From Arachis hypogaea (taxonomy: Eukaryota; Streptophyta; Magnoliopsida; Fabales; Fabaceae): a stretch of DNA of 64,000 nucleotides. A program made the translations under genes and the position numbers. The DNA is taken from assembly GCF_003086295.3 (NCBI RefSeq), contig NC_092044.1:7032843-7096842 (forward strand). The letters run 5' to 3'. This document shows positions 56,011-64,000 of the stretch, in pieces. The notes under the pieces are model-generated. The model was not told the origin of the DNA and searched no databases. It saw only the letters and a program-made list of their open reading frames with translations. The first letter of the stretch is position 1. Each line of letters starts with the position of its first letter.

Positions 56011-56649
56011 GAATTTATTGTAGTGTTTTTTTAGTTTTTGATTTTTTTCTAATATTTATAGATTTTTCGTTTTGTTTGGTTTTGAATTTTAAAATAATTG
56101 TAAATATCTCTTTTTTGTTAAATTTTGGATACTTTTTATTACGTTTCAAATGTTTTTTTTAGGTTTTAAATATTTTTTTACAATAATTTTGAATATTTAT
56201 TTTTATTTAATTTTAAACTTTTTTTTTCAAATTTTAAATATTTTTTTATTTAATTTTGGATGTAATTTGAATTAACATTTTTTGTAAAAATTAATTTAAA
56301 AAAGGTTACTAATTAGCTGGAGTAGTTAGCTGCGACCCTTATTATTTACCTAACAAAGTTGGTTCTAAAATCTTCAGTGTATTCAATCTAAATTAGCCAA
56401 ATTCAGACAACAGACATAAGATGTTTGTAATTTAATTAAAAAGAAAAAAAAAAACAAAGTCCAAATTGAAGATGGAAATGCGATCAATGTGACTTATAGT
56501 CGGTTACCTAGATTTTGCAGGTTCTTTATACAAATAAATGTATAAAAATAATTATTTTTTTTTAATACGGACCTAGAAAAATGATTACCAAAATATACGG
56601 AACTATTTTTTATTAGTAGTGACGCCTGCAAAATAAAAAACCACACCAA

Positions 56650-56930
56650 TTCTTCTATGACGTCTGCAAAATGGATAATAAACAGCTCACATTTTGACCG
56701 TACACAAAATGGAATGCATGCATAATAAAATCGATGGCACTTAAAATAGACAATAATAATAATAATAATAATAATAAAAATAATAATAATGACATCTGCA
56801 AAATGGATAATAAACAGCTCACATTTTAATCGTATACACAAAATGGGATGCATGCATAATAAAATCGATGGCACGTAAAATAGATAATAATAATAATAAT
56901 ATAATAATAATAATAAATAATAATAATATT
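56650..56930 (+). repeat. Tandem duplication of about 125 bp with AAT microsatellite
   Basis: GACGTCTGCAAAATGGATAA ... GCATGCATAATAAAATCGAT ... GCACTTAAAATAGA and (AAT)n occurs at 56659-56785 and again at 56789-56935 with few changes (for example GACATCTGCAAAATGGATAA). Confidence 0.85.
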
Positions 56931-59900
56931 TAAATTATAACAAAATAAAATATCACTATAAATATATTGATTTTTTTATTAAAATGTGCAAAAATATGTT
57001 GCTTATCTACCTACTCAATAAAATTTTTTTCGGCATTTGTTCCACTCATTTTTTTAATACCGTTCTCCCTTATTAAATTATTTTGATTTTAAATTTTTTT
57101 AAAAATAGCGGATTTTTATTATTTTATTTTTATTTTTAGTTTTTTATTTTTAGAATTTAATAAAAAGATAAAAAATTAAAATACAAAATAATATTTTATT
57201 TTTTTATTATTTGATTTATATTTTATTTTTAATATTTTTTATTTCTAAGATGTTATAAAAGACAGTGAAAAAAGAAAATAATATATTAACTTGCATATCT
57301 TGATGGATTAGAGTGTATTTTCATTTCTATTTTGGAAACGCCAATAATAAAATGACTCTGCATATCTAGATGACCATTTTTTTATTCCTGTGTATTCAAA
57401 GAAATAATATGTTTATATCTTTATTTGTATTAAAAAAAAAAACAGATTTTGCATATTATAGTATGGGCAGAATAAGAGAGGATAACAAAGTACTCACTAG
57501 TAGCTAGAAACAGATAAGAAAACAATTAGAGAAGAAATGTGAACATGTTTCCGTTGTAATGGAAAAAAAATGAGTATGTTTATACAGTGACGAGTAATTT
57601 AATTATTATTTTTATAGCATAATAGGTAGTGGCAGAAAGAAAGCTTCGTTATGCGTACGTCTCATAGTTTAGTTACTTCATTTCAGTAATTAGACTCTAG
57701 GATTTGAAACAAAAAGGTATGGACGTAAAAGGTATGGACGTAAAGGCAGAAATTGGATACATTCTTCATCTTTTGATGGGGTACATTCCTCATATGTTAT
57801 TTTTAATCCTAGCATGAATGTTCATGAAATGCACGGTTCACAAAATTCAAAACACTTTACCTAAATTGAAGAATTGTTACAATAATTATAAAAATCATGA
57901 TCTACAAAAATTAGTAAATATATAATATATTTCTAAAAAATTATAGATAAAATTAAAAAAATTTAGATGTACAATAATAATAAGAGTAATGATTAAGTAC
58001 GATTTTGGTTCTGAAAATTTAAGCAAAAAATTTTATTCGTTTACATTTTTTTTATATTTAAATTCATCTCTAAAGTTCAACTTAGTTTTAAAATCGTTAT
58101 TTGGATCAAAATACTTTTCTCTAACAACCTTTTTCCAACAACTTCATTAAAAATTTAAAATACTCGATTTTTTTTGTTCATCATCCAAAATTTATACTTT
58201 TGCTTCTACAAACACTAAAATAAATTTAAATAAAATTATTATTAAGAAAATAAAGCATAATCAGCAACAAAAATTTTCACAGCATCAATGAAAATTTTTA
58301 AATCAAGTTGAATCATAAGAACGAATTTAAATGAAAAAAAGATTGAACACGAATCAAATTTTTGGCCTAAATCATGAGAATCAAAATTGTAAAAAGAATA
58401 TCAATAACAACAACAATAATAATATGTAACAATAACAACAATAACCATATAAAAAAATACCTAAACATTAATAATAATGTTCTATACCAGACTTGAACCC
58501 ACAAACCGAGCTTTTCACAGTGGGTTTAAATTCAAATTCAATGAAGAAATAAAAAAATTCTATTAAGAAAAATTTGACTGAAATCTTAAAGTGATACTCG
58601 TATGAAAATAATTTCAATTAAGCTCAATTCTATGGCTTTTTAATCTTTCAATAAAAGATTCAGTCATTTTCCAAGTGTAAAAATTAAAAAGTGTACGTTA
58701 TTACTTATTAGGTATTATTAGCTAATTTTGTAGAGATAGGTTGAAATCAAAGAAGTTTTCTATTATATTTAGCGAGCATTGTAAGTAAAATATAAATAAA
58801 GTACAAATCAACTCATTTTTTACTTTTTCAATAAATTATTGATATTTTTTACTTCAAAATATAAATAATAAAAAAATTTCATTTGAAATTAAATAAAATA
58901 TTTAAAATATCAAAGCTAATAAAAACAAAAATTTAAATATTTTGTTTTAGATCAAAGTCTAACAAAAGTCACCAAAAAAAAAAAGTCTAACAAAATTTAT
59001 GTTATTACAAATTTGTAAATCTAAAATAAAATGATTAATGAATTTTTAAAATTAAAAAATTATCATTTAATTCATTGATATCTAAAATATTATTATTGAA
59101 ATATTATTGTTTTAAGTTAATCTAAGATATAGTACTCGAAGATAATATAGGAGCTAATATTTAGATTTGTCAAAGTTAAAATTAACAAACCTATGTTTAT
59201 GTTTTAGTTCCTGTTATCTTAAAGTATAATTGAGTTGCTATTTAGCTTTTTTTATTGTAGATTTTATTTTATTTTTATTTATTTATTTTTTTTTTTTTTT
59301 GAAAGGAATTAGATAATTATATTTTGTGTTCAACTGTTCATCAACGATGGTTTATTTTTTTTTAATTTTTTTATTCTGTTTTGATTTTTCAACATTTATT
59401 ATTTTGATTCTGATGTACTTGTTTTTATCTCTAAATAAATATTTATTTTTTAAAATTTAACTTACATGTGTCCTAAGAGTACAAATTAAGATTATTAGTA
59501 ATAAAAAATTTTAAATAATTTACTTTAATAAATACATAATAAATGCATTGAGAATTTAAATTATATATTTTTTATTAAAAATTTCTTAATTTATATCTTT
59601 ATCATGCACTCTAAAGACAAATATTAGTTAATCATATTTTTTATGGTTGATGTAATTGGATAACACACAAAAATTAAAATGGAGTTGATTGATAGAAGAT
59701 ATTGAAGAACATGATAATATAAGTAATCTAAGATTTGTAAGTATTTTTTAACGGAATTAACAAAATTTTAATAATAAAATATTTTTGTCAAATAAAAATT
59801 ATTTTGATAAATATAATATTAATTTTTTTATAATCAATTTTATCAGCATTCAAATTTTTTATAATTAAAAATAATTATTTATTTTAATTAATATGGACTG

Positions 59901-60635
59901 AATTTTATTATTAAATCTCTCTCTTACGTCGGCATATGACTTTGGTAAGCAAAATTATTATAATCCAACTAGAGTATTTATTTTGAGTTACATAAGCCAC
60001 CATTCTAAAGTTATGTTTCCGTTTTTGATACAATGAAAGTAACCATCTCTCCATAGAATGGGCATAACTTTCTCTTCCATACACTCTCTAATTCAACTTG
60101 TCCTTTCATTGAATTATTGGTCATATATATATATTATATTTATTGAATTATATTATATATGGTACGGGATCTATCTATCTATCAATTTGTAGGAACTCGC
60201 CAAAATTAATCTGATCACGTTTTAAGTTATATTATGCAAAACTCATTAGTATAAGAGTGCGCATATGAGTCACAAATGACAAATCTGTTCACATCATTTT
60301 CATTTTTTATATGAAGTCGGTCTTTTTTACTTACAAAATTATAAAAAGCGCTATTTAATTGATATTTAAATACTAGCTAGAGATGAAATTTAATAATATT
60401 TATTTGGTTTATATTTTCGTAAATTGTGTATTAATAAAAAAATACAAAATTTTTTTATATTTAGATTTATTTAAATACCACTACATTATTTTGACGTGTT
60501 TGATTTTATTATTAATTTATATTATATTCTTAAAATAAATTTAAAAATAATATATATTATTAATGGTGAAATTTGATTTACGCTGTATATACAACTCTAA
60601 TTTACTATCTTACTTTAAGAATTGGACAAAAATAT

Positions 60636-60642
60636 ATATGAC

Positions 60643-60690
<48 letters not shown>
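60636..60690 (+). repeat. (ATT)n microsatellite
   Basis: About 17 uninterrupted ATT/TTA units followed by AATTTTTTAATAATG. Confidence 0.95.
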
Positions 60691-60691
<1 letters not shown>

Positions 60692-62957
60692 TTTTTAATA
60701 ATGCTTTAATTTAATAGTCATGACTGAATAAGTATTAATTATGCGTGTTACTTTATTTAAGAATAGTTATTAATAAATTTATCTAATATGTATCTTTAAG
60801 ATATATACTAAGTTTTTCATTCTTATTAAAAAATTTAAACATCTTATTTTAAAAAATTACATAACAAATATATTAAAAAATTAATTTTATAATTTTTTTA
60901 TAAAAAAATTAAATTGATAATCTTAATTTGTGCTCTTAAATACATATTAGTTAATCCCTGATTTTATTAATTTTGACATAGATTTTATAACAGTCTTTGG
61001 ATAGTCATAATTTTGATTTTATGGATTAAATAATTGAGTCAATTTAGCTAATTTACAAAATTTAACTATGTTATATGTATACAAAAAATTAGTCATAGTA
61101 TAAAAAATACATATTTAACGATTCATAATTTTTTTATTATGCTATTATAAAACAGTTTTATTATTTAATTATTCTATTATGATAAATTTGATTATTTTAA
61201 TGACTAATTATTTAATTAAAAAATATATAAAATAATATGCATTAATATATATAAATATACTATAATAATTTAGTACATAACTGATTTTTACTATATATGT
61301 AATATTTTTGAATTATATTAGAGGATAAAATAAGGTTTATACAATATTTATAAAGACTAAATTGATCTTATTTTTAAGAGTCTCATTAAATATTTAAGCG
61401 TTTTTGTCAACTAAATTTAAACTTTACGTGAATTATCCACTTGTTTTTTTTTTCGGGCATTTTTTTCTTCATGTTATTCTTCTATTGTTATTGTTGTGTT
61501 TTTTTTTATTTCTCCCCCTGCTCCTTCTAGTGGTAATTGTTATCAATTTTTTTTTATTTTATTAATACAATGTTGATGATAATTAATTATAATAAAAATA
61601 CATATGGTTAACTACAAAACATGTACTTTTGTTATAATTAATTACTATCAATATTAAACCAATAAAATAAAAAAAATCTAGGTAAATAATGCAATAATTT
61701 TTATTTTTTTCCTTCTCTTTATTCTTATTTTTATTCATGTCAAGAGGATAAGAACAAGAAGAAGCACTAAAGGGAGAATTTTAATTTGTGTATAATTTAT
61801 TAGAAAAACAGTATCGAAACTTTTTAATCGGCACATATTCTTATTAAGAGGATAGAAAAAGATGAACTATGAGAATGTAAAATGAGAAGAAGAAAATAAA
61901 GAAGGAAAAGAAGAAGATGATGATGACGATGAAGAAGAAAAGGAGGAGGAGGAAGAGTTTTAAATTGTGTACAATTTATGTAACACAGAAAATTTTTTAA
62001 TTGACACAAAAATTTCTTAATTTTGACATAGAATTTTTTGAATCCGTGATATCTTTCCCAACTAAATGAAGTGGTATTGATATTTTTTTAGTTTTAAAAC
62101 ACATTTAAATGTATTTTGTTGGTTGAATGAGTTAAAATTTTGGATTTATAGTTCTTTATTTAAATATTTATTGCGTCTTTTATTGAATTGATTGTATGGT
62201 ATTAAACTAATATATATGAAATTTGGTCATTCTTATGTCATTTACAATAATTTAATATATTTTTTAAATTTAAAATATATTTAAATATATTTTGTTGATT
62301 AAATAAATTAAGGTTATAAATTTGTGGTCTTTTAAAAATTTTTTGTGTCAGTCACAATTAAATAATGTATTTTGTTGTTGTTAAATTAATTTCGTGATAT
62401 TTAACTAAGAAGAAGAGAAAAACCAAGAAAAAATAAATCAAACAAAAAAAAGGGAAGGTAATAACAATGAGAATGACAAAGATGATGATAAAAAAAAAAC
62501 ACAACAACCTACAAATGGTGTAATTTTTTTTTTCAAAAATTAGTGACGATAGGAATTATAATTCTAATCACCCAATATTTTTACCAACTGTGCATGCAAA
62601 TAGAACCGTCTCATCTTCTTCATTATCTCGCTCAAACAACCTTTAATTTTCTCATGTTAATTGCACATTTACCAGCCTTTTCAAAAAGTATAAACATTAT
62701 ACAAATTTCAACTCAGTAATACCTACTTTGTCCCATCACTCTTATGAATTATTTACTTAAATACAATTCCACTAAGCTAAGATTATTTTGCTGATGTTAG
62801 CTCCTTCTAACACCGCCATTCTACAACCTTCGTGGATATCTATATATACGTACATAACTTTCACGAGTTCTAGCAACATAATATCATTACTCTTATTTAT
62901 TCTTCTATACAGATATTTTTCACAATTTACTTGACTTCTTTTATAAAAAAAATCATC

Positions 62958-64000
62958 ATGGTGCTGATCCAAGAAGAAATGGATCCTCCCTATGTTCAAT
63001 TGTCCGATACAGAAGACGAGGAAATTGATGTAACCTTGACAGCAGAAGATGAAATGATAGACTATGAAGATCTGAAGAAGCGCATATGTAAAGACCGTGT
63101 CCTTCTCCAAAAGATGAAGGAGAAACTTAACATGGACGAATCTGAGAACAGAGAAGCCAAGCAAGAAGCGTCCAGGAAAAAGAAGATGTCTAGGGCACAA
63201 GACTCTGTCCTCAAATACATGATCAAGATCATGGAGGTTTGCAAAGCTCGTGGATTCGTCTATGGCATCGTCCCTGAAAAAGGTATAGAAATTAAAATAA
63301 GCATAATTAACTATTAAATTATCTAAAATTTTTAATTATGAAGTTAATTATATTTTAATTTTTATTTAACAATTAATACAAAAATAATTTTAATATTTTT
63401 CTATGTTTTTATTAAAAACTATTTTATTTATGTCATACTTCAGTCTTCACTTTGATATTAAAATATTTTAATTATAATTTATAGGTAAGCCAGTTACTGG
63501 AAGCTCGGATAGTCTACGAGAATGGTGGAAAGAAGATATTAGATTTGACCAAAATGCCCCTGCAGCAATTGCAAAGTATTTACCCTTACTTGAAAAGGGA
63601 GAATTAGATGAGTCGTCAAGCATACACCTTCTCCAAGATCTTCAAGACAAAACACTAGGATCTCTTCTTTCATCACTGATGCAACACTGTGTGCCGCCAC
63701 AAAGAAGGTATCCTTTGGATAAAGGTGTGGCCCCACCGTGGTGGCCTAATGGGTCAGAGGCATGGTGGGGTGAACAGGGCCTTTTGGCTCAAGGACACGG
63801 GCCACCACCGTACAAGAAACCCCATGATTTGAAGAAGACATGGAAAGTTTCGGTTTTGGCTTCAATTATAAAGCACATGTCTCCTGACCTGGAGAAATTG
63901 AGAAGGCTTGTGACTCAATCAAAGACCTTGCAAGATAATATGACTGCCAAAGATAGTGCTACTTGGTCCAAAGTTGTGAACAAAGAAGAAGCTTTATTGA
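62958..64000 (+). CDS. EIN3-like (EIL) ethylene-response transcription factor, 5' part
   Basis: EIN3/EIL proteins are nuclear DNA-binding activators of the ethylene (and, for some members, sulfur) response. ATG at 62958 gives [20 protein letters not shown]; a second possible start is the ATG at 62979. Exon 1 (62958-63282) has an acidic N-terminus, the basic region [13 protein letters not shown] and [21 protein letters not shown] 202-base intron (GTATAG ... TTTATAG, 63283-63484) splits a Gly codon. Exon 2 continues [20 protein letters not shown], the DNA-binding core [37 protein letters not shown] and [16 protein letters not shown]. The frame is open to the window end; the C-terminal half lies outside. 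It is fairly divergent from canonical EIN3 (for example [14 protein letters not shown]). The only clearly intact host gene here. Confidence 0.92.

Larger units (their letters stand above)
51640..56025. mobile_element. CACTA-like DNA transposon, one end, truncated on the left
   Basis: The right end reads AATTTATTGTAGTG, which on the minus strand is CACTACAATAAATTCGGGTT, a CACTA terminus. The adjacent 55580-56010 has many subterminal motifs (AAAGGCAACTTAAAAAAA, GTTGCTTTAG, AAAGCGTTGCG) in both orientations, typical of transposase-binding arrays. No matching left end is found before the LTR at 51633. 51640-51900 is GC-rich and exon-like with a possible donor at 51902. The interior includes an HSP90 fragment. 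No transposase motif is recognised. Confidence 0.65.
56026..62957. other. AT-rich intergenic region upstream of the EIL gene
   Basis: No supported gene. It includes a tandem duplication (56650-56930), a short GGTATGGACGTAAAA duplication at about 57715-57745, a TTA microsatellite (60636-60690) and long poly-T or AT stretches. Purine-rich GAAGAAGA tracts lie at 61745-61775 and 61880-61955. Short open frames here are low-complexity. 62839-62848 (CTATATATAC) is a possible TATA box for the EIL gene, about 110 bases before its ATG. Confidence 0.6.

Noticed and set aside
56494..56874. 126-codon minus-strand frame
   Set aside because: Created by the 125-bp tandem duplication and the AAT microsatellite (poly-Ile run).
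58480..58530. tRNA-like words (ACTTGAACCCACAAACC)
   Set aside because: No cloverleaf can be built around them; looks like chance or a very old SINE trace.
62772..63244. Minus-strand frames opposite EIL exon 1
   Set aside because: Antisense to a clearly conserved EIN3-family exon.

Overview
The window is plant nuclear DNA, most likely from a legume and probably peanut (Arachis). The evidence is spliced plant genes (a TIR-NBS-LRR immune receptor and an EIN3-like ethylene factor), AT-rich intergenic DNA, a plastid insertion, and LTR retrotransposons whose LTR starts, tRNA-Asp primer sites and GGCGTTGAACGCC-type palindromes I associate with Arachis. The genus call rests on pattern memory and no search was run. 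Host genes are few, and most of the sequence is nested, decayed mobile DNA.

Layout. 1-10150: a minus-strand Ty3/gypsy element (RE1: gag, broken protease, accessory ORF 'X') interrupted by a rearranged plastid insertion (accD 5' part, trnG-UCC 5' exon, trnQ-UUG, petN). 10151-11530: unassigned repeat-like DNA. 11533-24820: a tandemly duplicated immune-receptor locus. Copy A holds a TIR-less NBS-LRR gene (15428-21866) with a frameshift at the end of its NBS exon. Copy B keeps the upstream region and only the first codons of a receptor gene, and carries a 920-bp Mutator-like element with a captured CC-NBS-LRR fragment, flanked by an exact 9-bp target duplication. 24821-26587: AT-rich DNA. 26588-35232: a second minus-strand element (RE2) with the same gag-protease-X layout and no reverse transcriptase or integrase core. 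35233-37166: gag, primer site and LTR of a third gypsy element (RE3). 37170-37930: small coiled-coil ORFs with a tRNA-Met primer-site motif, possibly pararetrovirus-like. 38018-38480: a broken TIR exon whose intron holds nested short copia-type elements (38601-40777). 40943-42058: a Mutator-like foldback element. 42262-48359: a decayed Mutator-like element with a MULE transposase and a convergent GRF-zinc-finger/membrane gene. 48360-51633: gypsy LTR fragments rich in ACGCGTACGCGT-like motifs. 51640-56025: the end of a CACTA-like element containing an HSP90 gene fragment. 56026-62957: AT-rich DNA with short repeats. 62958-64000: the 5' part of an EIN3-like (EIL) gene that runs off the window.

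How the pieces relate. A TNL resistance locus was duplicated in tandem and then dismantled by transposons: exons were lost, promoters separated from coding regions, and fragments of other genes (CNL, HSP90, an acidic exon) were brought in by DNA transposons. RE1 and RE2 share a layout (gag, protease, and an accessory protein with a globular core, Q/E-rich coiled coil and basic tail) and lack the polymerase core, so they look like non-autonomous elements mobilised in trans. The only genes that look potentially functional are the EIL gene and, as an open reading frame only, plastid petN, which is unlikely to be expressed in the nucleus.
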